Part shown: positions 25,297 to 31,110 of the stretch, in pieces
How positions within the stretch are numbered: the stretch's first letter is position 1
Layout of the letters: the number at the start of each line of letters is the position of its first letter
Source of the DNA: Nilaparvata lugens
Taxonomy: Eukaryota > Arthropoda > Insecta > Hemiptera > Delphacidae
Reading direction: 5' to 3'
Assembly: GCF_014356525.2 (NCBI RefSeq)
Contig: NC_052505.1
Location: 13,681,098-13,745,097 of the forward strand
DNA length: 64,000 nucleotides
The notes under the pieces: generated by a model
Database searches by the model: none
Seen by the model: the letters and a program-made list of their open reading frames with translations, nothing else
What the model was told of the DNA's origin: nothing
Position numbers and translations under genes: made by a program

Positions 25297-26170
25297 TCCT
25301 TTTCTTCAAAATTGATTGCTATCTCTTTTCCATCTTCATCTCTTCTTGTTTATCATCATCATCTTCTTCTTCTTCTTCTTCTATATACCTTCTAGACAAG
25401 CACTTCTTCTTCTACAGCTACTCTATGTTCTACTTATTCTTTACGATACAAACTGTAGTGATGGAATTGAATGAAAAAGACTAAGAAATTGTCAAAAAGA
25501 ACACAGATTTATTGATACTTAGAAAGACCGGTATCTGATAAACAATTTACAATTACTTAGTCTTTTTCATTCAATATGAATAATTACCACAATATCAACA
25601 TCTCAACCACACAAAAAGTGAATGTAGTGATGGAGTCTTTGAGCCAAAGCCACAAAGAGTCGTTCAGGTTCTATTTGCTTTCTAGACAAGCACTTCTTCT
25701 TCTATAGCTACTCTATCTTCTACTTTTTCTTAAGGATACAAACTGTAGTGATGGAGTCTTTGAGCCAAAGCCACAAAGAGTCGTTCAGGTTCTATTTGCC
25801 TTCTAGACAAGCACTTCTTCTTCTACAGCTACTCTATCTTCTACTTTTTCTTAACGATACAAACTGTAGTGATGGAGCCAAAGTCACAAAGAGTTGTTCA
25901 GGTTTTCGGACACGTGTGAAACGTGTGACGTGTTAGTGGCGAGCCCAACTTAACAGTAACCAAGAGGTGTAATAGGTAGTGGGAATCACCGTGTAAGTGC
26001 TGTTTTTGCCAACCTGCAGCCGCCAACTGAGCGGTGACCTCGTCGCCCATGGCCGCCGCCATTAGGTCGGCAGTGTTGCCGTAATCACTCGAGTGCGACG
26101 ACAGGCAGCCGTCATCGTCGTCCGACGCCACCGACAGGGTCAGCGGGTCGGGCGCTGACGTGTCCATCAT
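1732..26170 (-). CDS. ewg: Nuclear respiratory factor 1 / erect wing (partial, spliced)
   Basis: NRF1 is a nuclear DNA-binding transcription factor that activates nuclear genes for mitochondrial proteins; the fly homologue erect wing acts in neurons and flight muscle. Seven exons (26170-26014, 18107-17983, 13778-13662, 9512-9317, 6177-6065, 4301-4119, 1872-1732) join with GT-AG introns and matching phases into 344 codons. Residues 1-52 form an acidic leader; 53-94 hold the basic segment KKRKRPHSFETNPSIRKRQQ; 95-236 hold the family blocks RVGQQAVVL, KMTQAQLRAFIP and LKYSTGRGKPGWG; 237-263 hold ISWTHALRQIVINCYKYHGR; 298-344 include ISNPDGTVSIIQVD of the activation region. All are close matches to vertebrate NRF1 as I know it. 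Human NRF1 is about 503 residues, so the C-terminus lies left of position 1. The ATG pair at 26170 and 26167 is the first in frame; the exon is open upstream to its acceptor. Confidence 0.95.
2100..2389. mobile_element. Palindromic MITE, family B copy 1
   Basis: The ends are long imperfect inverted repeats: AACAATAGCATAAGTAG near 2111 and its complement near 2360, then GTTTATGTCGCAACTTTTAC and its complement GTAAAAGTTGCGACATAAAC. A second copy is at 3716-3990 and a third, interrupted one near 60.8-61.9 kb. No coding capacity. Confidence 0.8.
2400..2472 (+). repeat. LINE-like 3' tail with TTTGATTTGATTTGA end
   Basis: The segment ends GAATAAATTTGATTTGATTTG, a polyadenylation-like motif followed by ATTTG reiterations. 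The same tail occurs at 5980-6012, at 16715-16738 and, on the minus strand, at the 3' end of the CR1-like LINE at 38862. I read it as a 5'-truncated LINE copy. Confidence 0.5.
2760..3293 (+). repeat. Degenerate copy of repeat family A
   Basis: It contains the internal block GAATTATTCATAATCAATCAGCTGAC near its left end (only part of this is conserved elsewhere) and finishes with GAGGTCTACTGTTCACAGAA then CTACTAGT, the family A terminus. The middle is diverged AT-rich sequence. Confidence 0.5.
3716..3990. mobile_element. Palindromic MITE, family B copy 2
   Basis: This is a near-identical relative of 2100-2389, with ATAGAAACAATAGCATAAGT at the left end and its complement at the right, enclosing GTCGCAACTTTTACTGTTAT and its complement. 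Both copies lie in the intron between NRF1 exons 6 and 7. Confidence 0.8.
4119..4301 (-). CDS. ewg: NRF1/ewg coding exon 6 (codons 237-297)
   Basis: The exon encodes ISWTHALRQIVINCYKYHGR followed by EDLLPAFSEAD and a glutamine/asparagine/alanine-rich linker. The donor is GTTAGT at 4118-4113. The acceptor that gives the family-consistent junction EEKQK|ISWT is at 4303-4302. A second in-frame acceptor, TTGCAG, lies 15 nt upstream (exon start 4316) and would insert CRNLQ. The two may be alternatives, and homology favours 4301. Confidence 0.93.
4560..4640. repeat. Short repeat shared with 28078-28146
   Basis: The block GACCTGACTGGCTCAGGTCT with following CTGACAC-rich sequence recurs inverted near 28.1 kb inside another inverted-repeat element. 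It probably marks a MITE fragment. Confidence 0.45.
4641..6064. other. Intron sequence with LINE-like 3' end
   Basis: This part of the intron between NRF1 exons 5 and 6 is AT-rich and lacks convincing coding frames. From about 5850 it becomes a 3' UTR-like segment ending at 6012 with GATGAATAAACTTTGATTTG, the LINE-type tail seen elsewhere in the window. Confidence 0.4.
6065..6177 (-). CDS. ewg: NRF1/ewg coding exon 5 (codons 199-236)
   Basis: The acceptor is TTTTTCTTGTAG and the donor GTAAAC. The 113-nt exon completes a split glycine codon and encodes RGKPGWGRESTRPPWWPKEL followed by PWANVRMDARPEEEKQK, the tryptophan-rich block that is highly conserved in NRF1. It is shorter than 60 codons and overlaps an unrelated plus-strand frame. 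Confidence 0.94.
6178..6330 (+). repeat. Short tandem repeat of about 60 bp
   Basis: The unit AGGATCAGTAATGCCCCTTCC with the flanking AAATCAACCAAAA motif occurs about three times immediately upstream of NRF1 exon 5, and a diverged trace reappears near 6710-6790. It appears to be a local duplication that includes a copy of the acceptor-side sequence CCCCTTCCTACAA. Confidence 0.55.
6420..6648 (-). mobile_element. tRNA-derived SINE, 5'-truncated, with 13-bp TSD
   Basis: Reading the minus strand, GTGGATAGCGTGCTTGCGTA and GATCCCGGGTTCAAACCC (a pol III B-box) lead into a GC-richer core with GGCACGTTAAACTGTCGG, then an end in TACTTTTT. The direct repeat TATGATGACTTGT flanks it at 6407-6419 and 6649-6661. 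A longer copy of the same family is at 45747-46014. Confidence 0.85.
7026..8150. other. Intron sequence, no gene seen
   Basis: This stretch of the intron between NRF1 exons 4 and 5 has no supported coding frame. It contains short palindromic patches (for example the GC-rich area around 7190-7290 and 7660-7780) that look like decayed DNA elements, but I cannot delimit them. Confidence 0.4.
8151..9047 (-). mobile_element. Helentron/DINE-like nonautonomous element, copy 1
   Basis: On the minus strand it runs from AAAAAATCTGGTGTGGCGCA to GGGCAAGGAGAGTAAAA. Near the 5' end is ACTTTCCTTGCC, and the 3' end carries its inverse within a terminal hairpin, so the ends are subterminal inverted repeats. 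An interior (CA)n microsatellite sits before the 3' hairpin. Five other copies occur in the window (31994, 37665, 44759, 51091, 60964). No protein is encoded; the apparent histidine/threonine-rich frames come from the microsatellite. Confidence 0.7.
8291..8371. repeat. (TG)n microsatellite inside the DINE-like element
   Basis: About 80 bp of TG dinucleotides with a few GG or TTG interruptions. The same position in the sister copies is also a CA/TG array of differing length. Confidence 0.95.
9048..9316. other. Intron remainder before NRF1 exon 4 donor
   Basis: This is AT-rich DNA with a reiterated AAATAAATAAATG near 9182. No gene is seen. Confidence 0.4.
9317..9512 (-). CDS. ewg: NRF1/ewg coding exon 4 (codons 134-199)
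   Basis: The acceptor TTGTTAG precedes GTG AAA AAC. The donor is GTCGGT after ACAG, chosen over the GTAACT 6 nt further on because only this phase continues as STGRGKPGWG in the next exon. The exon encodes VKNLRSMIMDELESALAQQA and ends KMTQAQLRAFIPLMLKYST, which fits the NRF1 dimerisation/DNA-binding region. Confidence 0.95.
9558..10607. other. Intron sequence, AT-rich
   Basis: No supported gene or element boundary was found. Reiterated AATAATAAT and AAAACAAAA tracts dominate. Confidence 0.4.
10608..10789. mobile_element. Palindromic MITE, about 182 bp
   Basis: CACACTTACGCGACTCAGGT at the left is matched by ACCTGAGTCGCGTAAGTGTG at the right, and the complementarity continues inward through GAGAAGAGACTCGACTCTAG and again around AAATGGTGACA/TGTCACCATTT. 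Nearly the whole element can fold into one hairpin. It lies in the intron between NRF1 exons 3 and 4. Confidence 0.88.
10790..12237. other. Intron sequence, no gene seen
   Basis: AT-rich. A local duplication shares AACTCAATCATTCAAAAATA at about 11638 and 11710. Otherwise nothing supportable. Confidence 0.4.
12238..12316. mobile_element. 79-bp perfect-ended palindrome
   Basis: AAGGTGAAATAA at the left and TTATTTCACCTTT at the right enclose GATATTGTC and its complement GACAATATC. It is a compact hairpin, probably a MITE remnant. Confidence 0.6.
12367..13610. repeat. Pair of related inverted repeat arms around a LINE-like tail
   Basis: GGTTACAACAGAGCTCGACC near 12370 and GAGCTCTGTAACCGACC near 13588 are inverted relatives, and both sides carry CGACCGTCAGT-like blocks. 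Between them, a segment ending in CCTCAATAAAATGAATTTGA near 13290 looks like a LINE 3' end. I cannot assign a single element; this may be an inverted-repeat transposon with an internal insertion. Confidence 0.4.
13662..13778 (-). CDS. ewg: NRF1/ewg coding exon 3 (codons 95-133)
   Basis: The acceptor is TTTTGTTGTAG and the donor GTCAGT. It is 117 nt, phase 0 at both ends. It encodes ATIDEFATRVGQQAVVLVAT, then PGKPTTSFKCFGAKPLEDV, matching the NRF1 block that follows the basic segment. Confidence 0.95.
13858..15234. mobile_element. TA-flanked inverted-repeat element with about 0.5-kb arms
   Basis: The ends CAGAGTGTTTCAGAAGTAGT and its inverse (ACTACTTCTGAAGCATCCTG) abut TA at 13856-13857 and 15235-15236, the mariner/Tc1 target signature. 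Complementarity extends inward for several hundred bases (for example GATAGGAGACTACAAATGTC and its inverse). A family A repeat (14358-14749) is inserted inside. No transposase frame remains, so the element is nonautonomous. Confidence 0.85.
14358..14749 (-). repeat. Family A repeat nested in the inverted-repeat element
   Basis: On the minus strand it reads from TTGACCGAGCGAAG to CACAGAACTACTAGT, with all internal family blocks. Its position inside 13858-15234 means it arrived after that element. Confidence 0.85.
15299..15500. mobile_element. Fragment of the 28-bp TIR MITE family
   Basis: It starts with TATAGTGAGGTCCACGTGAT, as at 230 and 27189, then diverges; the right inverted repeat is missing. 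Confidence 0.5.
15501..16224. other. Intron sequence, no gene seen
   Basis: This is AT-rich intron DNA between NRF1 exons 2 and 3, with no supported coding frame. Confidence 0.4.
16225..16365. repeat. Hairpin element with CCTCGG-CTTCG-CCTCGGG core
   Basis: Outer arms CTTTTTCTCCCT and AGGGAGAAAAAG enclose GCCCTCGGCTTCGCCTCGGG. A different sequence with the same plan (outer arms plus CCTCGGCCTACGGCCTCGG core) sits at 30273-30410. Confidence 0.55.
16700..16740 (+). repeat. LINE-like 3' tail
   Basis: AGTGAATAAAGTGATTTGAT is followed by TTGAAA, the ATTTG-type tail found at several other sites. The body upstream is not recognisable. Confidence 0.4.
16760..16952. mobile_element. Palindromic MITE, about 190 bp
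   Basis: CTCCGTAAACAGAGCCGTAG at the left is matched by CTACGGCTTTGTTTACGGAG at the right. Complementarity continues through the CACAGGTAGG/CCTACCTGTG blocks and ACACCAATAAA/TTTATTGGTGT. Confidence 0.85.
17023..17861. mobile_element. Inverted-repeat element flanked by about 100-bp direct duplications
   Basis: The element proper runs from AAGGCTGTGCAAAGGCTA (17120) to TAGCCTTTGCACAGCCTTA (about 17760). Its arms are several hundred bases and include GATATACAAATAG/CATCAAGCT-type complementary blocks. It is bracketed by 17023-17119 and 17761-17860, which are direct repeats of each other (AATTTACTGAGTAGAAACAT through CATCAGTATATTA) with a handful of mismatches. No coding frame is convincing. Confidence 0.8.
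17983..18107 (-). CDS. ewg: NRF1/ewg coding exon 2 (codons 53-94)
   Basis: The acceptor TTTAG precedes GACCGG and the donor is GTGAGT. The exon completes a split glycine codon and encodes GPVGMAAAAAIVSAKKRKRP then HSFETNPSIRKRQQNRLLRK. The lysine/arginine clusters are the nuclear-localisation and basic DNA-binding segment of the family. The exon is too short (125 nt) to stand out as an open frame. Confidence 0.96.
18108..20900. other. Long AT-rich intron part, no gene seen
   Basis: This is part of the 7.9-kb intron between NRF1 exons 1 and 2. The open frames here are short and show no recognisable domain, and simple AT-rich tracts dominate near 19500-19700. Confidence 0.45.
20931..21030. mobile_element. 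Palindromic MITE related to the 58.5-kb tandem unit
   Basis: TTAAGGCTAGGTTTCTAGGA at the left pairs with TCCTGGAAATCGGGCCTTA at the right. The same plan, GGCCCGGTTTCTAGGACAC with a matching GGGGCC end, is seen in the 58487-58960 array. Confidence 0.6.
21149..21312. mobile_element. Palindromic MITE
   Basis: AACGTTTTCACACATACCGA at the left pairs with CGGTAAGTGTGAAAACGG at the right. A related element occupies 28009-28298. Confidence 0.75.
21499..22090. mobile_element. TA-flanked mariner-like inverted-repeat element
   Basis: CAGAGTGGGTGAAAAGTCCG begins the left arm and CGGACTTTTCACCCACCCTG ends the right arm; TA dinucleotides abut both sides (21497-21498, 22091-22092). The arms exceed 150 bp and include TCTGGTCCGCCAT and its complement. 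The internal loop is short and noncoding. Confidence 0.88.
22236..22610. mobile_element. Inverted-repeat element with about 80-bp arms
   Basis: GTTCACATATACTGATAAGT and TTAAAGCCTTAGGGTATGAT at the left have complements near 22550-22605 (ATGATCATCCCTAAGGCTTT; ATTATCAGTATATGTAAACG). No coding frame. Family A begins directly after it at 22616. Confidence 0.75.
22616..23164 (-). repeat. Longest complete copy of repeat family A
   Basis: On the minus strand it runs from TTGACCGAGCGAAGTGAGGT to ACAGAACTACTAGT over about 550 bp. It retains the middle part (CTATAATACTACCCGTTC through TAACGGTACGATAGG) that shorter copies lack, so it is the reference for the family. Confidence 0.85.
23370..23560. repeat. 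Alternating direct and inverted 50-bp repeats
   Basis: GCGGGAACACGGAATTGGAA and its complement, then a second GCGGGAACGCGGATTTGGAA and another complement, alternate with AACTCAAATGTACAT spacers. This looks like two tandem copies of a small palindromic element. Confidence 0.7.
23628..23887. mobile_element. Inverted-repeat element with internal 35-bp direct repeat
   Basis: GAGGAAGGAGGTAGAGATAG at the left pairs with CCAGCTCTACCTCC at the right, and AGGCACCTCAATG pairs with CATTGAGGTGCAT. In the middle GGTCAAGGTAGCAGCTTACA with ACCTCCTTACC is present twice. Confidence 0.65.
24255..24650. repeat. Family A terminus and a related diverged repeat
   Basis: ACTAATAGTTCTGCGAACAG with TAGACCTCGC at 24260-24293 is a minus-strand family A end. 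From about 24400 a different repeat ends in AAGACCTCAGCTTCGCTTCG, structurally like the other family A end (AGACCTCACTTCGCTCGGTC). Confidence 0.5.
24741..25015. mobile_element. Inverted-repeat element with duplicated centre
   Basis: TTTTCTGTTTGTAAGCTGTT with CAAGTC at the left pairs with GACTTGAACAGTTTACAAAC at the right. Inside, the sequence GTGCTCT-TCAGGTC-AATGT is present twice in direct order. Confidence 0.7.
25200..25390. repeat. Polypyrimidine (TTC/TCATCA) microsatellite
   Basis: The plus strand is almost entirely C and T, mainly TTC and ATC triplets. The serine-rich and phenylalanine-rich frames read here are by-products of the repeat. Confidence 0.95.
25391..25905 (+). repeat. Tandem repeat of about 122 bp, three units
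   Basis: TCTAGACAAGCACTTCTTCT starts each unit, at about 25392, 25680 and 25802; each continues through CAGCTACTCTAT and AACTGTAGTGATGGA. The first two units are separated by nonrepeated sequence. Noncoding. Confidence 0.8.
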
Positions 26171-26206
26171 CCTCACAGTTGGCAACGCCGCACACCTAGT
26201 TACCAC
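26014..26206 (-). CDS. ewg: NRF1/ewg first coding exon (codons 1-53)
   Basis: The acceptor TTTTCTTAG precedes GTGGTAACTAGG; the donor is GTTGGC. Translation is placed at the ATG at 26170, giving MMDTSAPDPLTLSVASDDDD and, after GNTADLMAAAM, the family block DEVTAQLAAAG. The 36 nt upstream of the ATG are in frame and open but have no ATG, so they are probably 5' UTR. Confidence 0.9.
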
Positions 26207-26631
26207 CTAAGAAAATACACCGACAATTAGTTCCAATGGAGCTCATTACTAATAATCATTGCTAAACGTAAATATGTGCTTTATTTATGTCATAACTTAT
26301 ATTTCAATAACAAGAACCAAGTCAGGTCCACTTCAAGACGCAGTCAATCCAGATCTCTGTACTAAGGAGAGAAGTATGAAGTATGCTTCGCTTATCGTGT
26401 CTAAACTATTCCATTATGCTGATAATATATTTATTTCCGCAAAAATGAATCATACAAACAATACAGACAACTTGCGCAAGTACAATGAACATTAGAATAT
26501 AAATGATACAATGCATAATTATTAAGAATGCTAAACAACATAGATTAACATATACAGTATTAGCATAGCTTATATGAATAAATAAATTTTGTTGAATAAG
26601 AATTGACATTGTGGAATTTTTCCCCAATTGA

Positions 26632-26790
26632 AAAAACACAGTTTTATTTGTGTCACATCCACATATATTAGACTTGTACACAGGACTACAGTTTCGTGTA
26701 AGCTACACTAAAGCAGAAGATGTGTTGGTTTCAACACGAAACTGCAGTCTAATAAATGTGGATGACACAAATAAAACAGTGTTTTTTCAA
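26632..26790. mobile_element. Palindromic MITE in NRF1 upstream intron
   Basis: ACACAGTTTTATTTGTGTCA at the left pairs with TGACACAAATAAAACAGTGT at the right; CACATTTATTAGAC and GTTTCGTG blocks extend the pairing inward. Confidence 0.8.
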
Positions 26791-26804
26791 TGATAATAAC
26801 ACTA

Positions 26805-26930
26805 TTACTGTATAATAATTATTTCAAATATACAATGGAAGCTATTTAAATAGAACTAAGGACTTCTGCTATAGCAAATAATGACCAAATTCATCGGATA
26901 TTTGAAATAATTATCATACAGTAGTAATAA
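26805..26930. mobile_element. Second palindrome next to the previous one
   Basis: ATTACTGTATAATAATTATT at the left pairs with AATAATTATCATACAGTAGT at the right. It is separate from the 26632 element but only about 15 bp away. Confidence 0.7.
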
Positions 26931-27188
26931 TATCCCAGCAGTTGGTAAACTGCAATTACTAATTAAAATCTTCCAACTTTGAATGAATCACATCTGTATG
27001 ATGGAGTACCAGAATGAAACTAAATTAAAAATGTAATGTAGAAAAATATAGGGACAATACAAGTAGGCTAGCACTAATAAAAATACACTTCAAATTATTG
27101 TAGAATTAATCACACAGGATGAAAAAAAGGGGGGAGAAAACAGGAGGATGATAACGGATTAAAGTCAATACATGACCAAAAGTTAGCC

Positions 27189-27535
27189 TATAGTGAGGTC
27201 CACGTTATAATGGCAGTGGAGAAAGATAGGAAACAATAACGTTGCCAATCTGCCTGTCCTGTCAATGCCTTCTATAGACGGTAGCTGACACAGGTTTATT
27301 GATATAATATCAACTGTTCATTCTCGTTTAAAATAATCAATAATATTTTATCAAGCAAGAAGTTATATTTTTATATAGTTGCATAATGAATTTTCATAAT
27401 TATGATGATGTTAATTATTAATTCTACATTGTTAAAAGACGATCTGGCAACAGAGGAAAGCGAGAAAGAGATAGCGCTATAAGCTTTGTTGGATGATAGA
27501 CAAGGATAGCAATACCATTGCTAATTCAACACTAA
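27189..27535. mobile_element. MITE of the 28-bp TIR family, right end lost
   Basis: It begins TATAGTGAGGTCCACGTTAT like the copy at 230 and contains the shared GATGATAGACAAGGATAGCA block near its right side. The right inverted repeat is absent. Confidence 0.65.
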
Positions 27536-27644
27536 TTCAATAAGCAAGTAACAAGAAAATAGAGGGATCATCTTGATGAAAATATAAATTTAACTGGAAT
27601 CAAAGAGAAAATACATAAAAGAAAGAAAGAAGAGAAAGACATAC

Positions 27645-27784
27645 TTATGAGAAATTACGCAGTGTCAGGTGATGGAGTAGACATGCAATTGGCGAGCAGT
27701 TTGTAGTGACTATGAAAGGATAACGTTTGGCTGCCAGCTGGATTCAACCTTCTCACAACACTATTGAAGAGTTTAGCTTCGGTC
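27645..27784 (-). other. ewg: Proposed noncoding 5' exon of NRF1/ewg
   Basis: A strong acceptor (TTATTTCTCTAATGTTGCAG) at its right edge and a donor GTATGT at 27644-27639 bound a 140-nt segment. All three frames contain stops (one frame is open for about 110 nt and stops after an in-frame ATG), so a coding role is unlikely. Its place 1.4 kb upstream of the first coding exon, on the same strand, suggests a 5' UTR exon. This rests on splice-site signals alone. Confidence 0.45.
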
Positions 27785-28008
27785 CTGCAACATTAGAGAA
27801 ATAAATTAATTGAAAAGTGAATCATGAAAAATGTCAACAACCGCTGTGTCAGACCGCTGGCACACGAAACGCCTGTCCGCGGTGTGGACACACCCATATC
27901 TTGTCCTTGTATCAATCCATTTACATCTGTTTTGAAGGAAATATTAATAAAAAAGCTCTAAACCATTAAATGGGTGATTGCAATAATATTTTATTGATTA
28001 TTGAGCTG

Positions 28009-28298
28009 TTGGCCATTTCCACACTCACCGATTGTAGGCCGTCGGTCCCGGCTGCCTAAAAAGCAGTCGTTAGGTCATGTCAGAGGCCCTGAAATTGATC
28101 AGTTGCGACCTGAAAACTCTGACACCAGACCTGAGCCAGTCAGGTCACTCGATATTATTATTATCAATTTATCGTGCTGACACCCTAAATGTCCTCTGGA
28201 GAATCAGCTGTTAGTGAGAATTGGCTAATCAGAAGAAATTTTGGGGGTGTCTTGAAGATAAACTTCAACCGACAATCGGTAATGTGAAAACGACCAAT
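28009..28298. mobile_element. Inverted-repeat element related to 21149-21312
   Basis: GGCCATTTCCACACTCACCG at the left pairs with GGTAATGTGAAAACGACC at the right. The last part is directly duplicated (28326-28420). Inside is a block shared with 4560-4640. Confidence 0.65.
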
Positions 28299-28629
28299 GA
28301 CAATCGAATAAATCACTATACAGGGTGTTAGTGAGAATTTACTAATTACAAGAAATTTTGGGTGTCTTGAAGATAAACTTCAACCAATAATCGGTAATGT
28401 GAAAACGGCCAATGACAATCGAATAAATCACTATACGTAGTGTCCCACGAAAGGTGTAACAGGCGAAGACCATAGAATATGTACATGAAATTTGCAACAG
28501 AATTTCCAGTAAAATTGTTTTATATCAGTAATTCAGTAATCTCCATCCATCTTTGGTAGAGAGTTAGTGGGGAGGATATTTTCAATATTCTTTCCGAAGA
28601 ATGGACATTGATAGGCTATGTCCAAAGCT

Positions 28630-28855
28630 CCGCCAATTTATGTAAATGCATAACAATATAATTATTATCTATAGTTATTATATTACAAATTGCTTTTTCA
28701 TATCATATACAGTTCAATAATTATTTTCTTAGTCTATATTATGTAAATTCATCTATAATTCTGCTGTATTGTAAGCTATTGTATATAAGTGTATAAGCCA
28801 GTATATATTGTAATCTACATAAATAAAGTACTCAATCAATCAATCAATCAATCCA
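28630..28855 (+). repeat. LINE 3' end with (CAAT)n tail
   Basis: The segment ends CATAAATAAAGTACTCAATC followed by further AATC repeats. An AATAAA-like signal directly before a short tandem tail is typical of CR1/L2-type LINE 3' ends. No ORF remains. Confidence 0.5.
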
Positions 28856-29439
28856 TGACCAGCACTTGCTGGATAGATTGCGTCAAAAAATGTGAAACTT
28901 TTTAAATGTAAAACTTGATAACAAAAACTGAATCAAGATGGGAGGTCAGTCATAGATCTCAGAAAACATTGTATTGCCTCTTTATCCAGGGAGTAGAGTG
29001 CCAGACTCACAAGCCTCTCCAATAGTGCCCTTTCAAAGAACTTCTCCTCCTCACGAAAATACATGGGCATCAATCGACCTTAGGTTCGAGATTTATCAAC
29101 TTTTCTATATTTTTGAAAAACGTCAATAACTATTTTACTATTCTAAGGATATGGTTCGAAGGTGGAAGGAATTTCTATTTCCAATAATAAGATTCATATA
29201 ATTTGTTCCTTTGTTTGACGTTTTTGAACTATTCATGAGCGCTCAAGTTGAAAAAATAGATTCGTCTAGTTCAAAGCCAAATTTCAAACAGTTTGAACGT
29301 TCATAAAAAGTTAAAACATATAAACTGAATAAAAAGCCTGTATATTAACCTATTTTATTTGGTATGGATAAAATAGACTGAATAAAAAGACTGTATATTA
29401 ACCTATTTTATTCGGTCTGGATAACTATAACCTTCAAAA
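28856..29439. other. Intergenic sequence, no gene seen
   Basis: It includes a tandem duplication around 29330-29420 sharing CTGTATATTAACCTATTTTA. No coding frame is supported. Confidence 0.4.
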
Positions 29440-31110
29440 CTACTTAGAAAAACACTATATAGGCTAAACTGTTGCACCAAGAGTTGTGGGTTCGAATCTC
29501 ACAAAGCGTTTGATTATTTGTTCTTTTCATCTTTTTCTTCAATGCCCATGGAGAGTTTATCTTTTTTAACGCTCAAATGGAGAGTTTACTATCAAGTGAG
29601 ATTTTCACTTCAACTGTCAGCATTTCTTATAAACAACATACGAATGATTTCCATTTAAACATTGCTGACAGTTTAAAATGAATCTCACTTCAGAGGTCAT
29701 CTGGACAGCATCACTTTTTTAGGAAATAATTATCGATAAGATTTCCGTATTTCTTTCTATCTTAATCTAATCTTACTCAGGCAAAAGTGGAGTGCTTATA
29801 ATGTAGTGAGAATATCTTCAAACTGTCACCGTTCCTTATAAACAAAATTAATGCTTTCCATTCAACCAATGACAGCCTGAAGCTTGAAAGAATCTCGCTT
29901 TAAAGGAAATAGTCGGGAAATATTGATCAATTCATGGATGGCGCAAGCTTAGAATAGATCTATAGTTTGTGAAAATAAGTTGAGACTTGGCCCTCCATCC
30001 GAAGAAATTACATGGTTGCCAATTCGTGTAAAATTGCAACTTTCTCAAATTTCCAATTCAACGGGTCAGAATTGGATGTAGAATATCATCCCCGATATCC
30101 TAGTAATGCTTGAAGATGACTGTGGTATTCAAAGTGAAATTTTAAAAGAATCTGAAATCCTGACTGCAAATCTTCTACCACTAAAATCAAGAGATAGGTA
30201 CGATAGCTTAACGAGTATTCTTTATTTTGTATTCTTTATTTATTTTGTCAGCAATACCTGTAGTGTGGCGAAAAATATCGTTCGCACCACGGGCAAAAAT
30301 GTTTTTCCAGCTCTCAATCTTTTCTAGTCCTCGGCCTACGGCCTCGGACTTGAAAACCGATTTCGAGCTGGAAAAATCTCATTTTCTGCTCTAGGTGCGA
30401 AATATACTATTATTCGGTCTGGATAACTATCACCTTCAAAACTACTCAGAAAAACACTATAAAAACTGTTACACCAAAATTTGTGGGTTCGAATCTCACA
30501 AAGCGCTTGATTGTTTGTTCTTTTCATCTTTATTTTTAATACCCATGGAGAGTTTATCTTTTTTAACTCACAAATGGAGAGTTTACTATCAAGTGAGATT
30601 CACTTCGAACTGTCAGTATTTCTTATAAACAACATACGAATGATTTCCATTTAAACATTGCTGACAGTTTGATATGAATCTCACTTCAGAGGTCATCTGG
30701 ACAACATCACTTTTTTAGGAAATACTTATCGATAAGATTTCCGTATTTCTTTCTATCTTCATCTAATCTTACTCAGGCAAAAGTGGAGTGCTCATAATGT
30801 AGTGGGAATCTTTCAAACTGTCACCGTTCCTTATAAACAAAATTAATGCTTTCCATTCAACCAATGACAGTCTGAAGCTTGAAGGAATCTCGCTTTAAAG
30901 GAAATAGTCGGGAAAAATTGATCGATTCATGGATGGCGCAAGCTTAGAATAGATATATAGTTTGTGTTAAATAAGTTGAGACTTGGCCCTACATCCAAAG
31001 AAATTACATGATTGCCAATTCGTGTAAAATTGCAACTTTCTCAAATTTCCAATTCAACGGGTCAGAATTGGATGTAGAATATCATCCCCGATATCCTAGT
31101 AATGCTAGAA
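29440..31110 (+). repeat. 0.7-kb segmental duplication (29404-30120 and 30413-31110)
   Basis: Two direct copies share GGTCTGGATAACTAT, GGAGAGTTTACTATCAAGTG, GTGGAGTGCT and AATTCAACGGGTCAGAATTG in order, with few differences. Each contains GTGGGTTCGAATCTCAC, a perfect tRNA T-arm shape (5-bp stem, TTCGAAT loop). The two copies are separated by a 290-bp spacer that includes the hairpin element at 30273-30410. Confidence 0.85.
30273..30410. repeat. Hairpin element with CCTCGGCC-TACGG core
   Basis: TTTTTCCAGCTC and GAGCTGGAAAAA are the arms; the centre is CCTCGGCCTACGGCCTCGG. The plan matches the 16225-16365 hairpin. Confidence 0.6.

Noticed and set aside
25141..25484. Serine-rich and phenylalanine-rich open frames
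   Set aside because: They arise from the polypyrimidine triplet repeat; nothing flanking supports a gene.
25391..25905. CRISPR-like array
   Set aside because: The repeats are about 120 bp, unevenly spaced and few, in a eukaryotic intron; no cas genes.
29488..29510. Functional tRNA gene
   Set aside because: Only the T-arm is present; acceptor, D and anticodon arms cannot be found around it.
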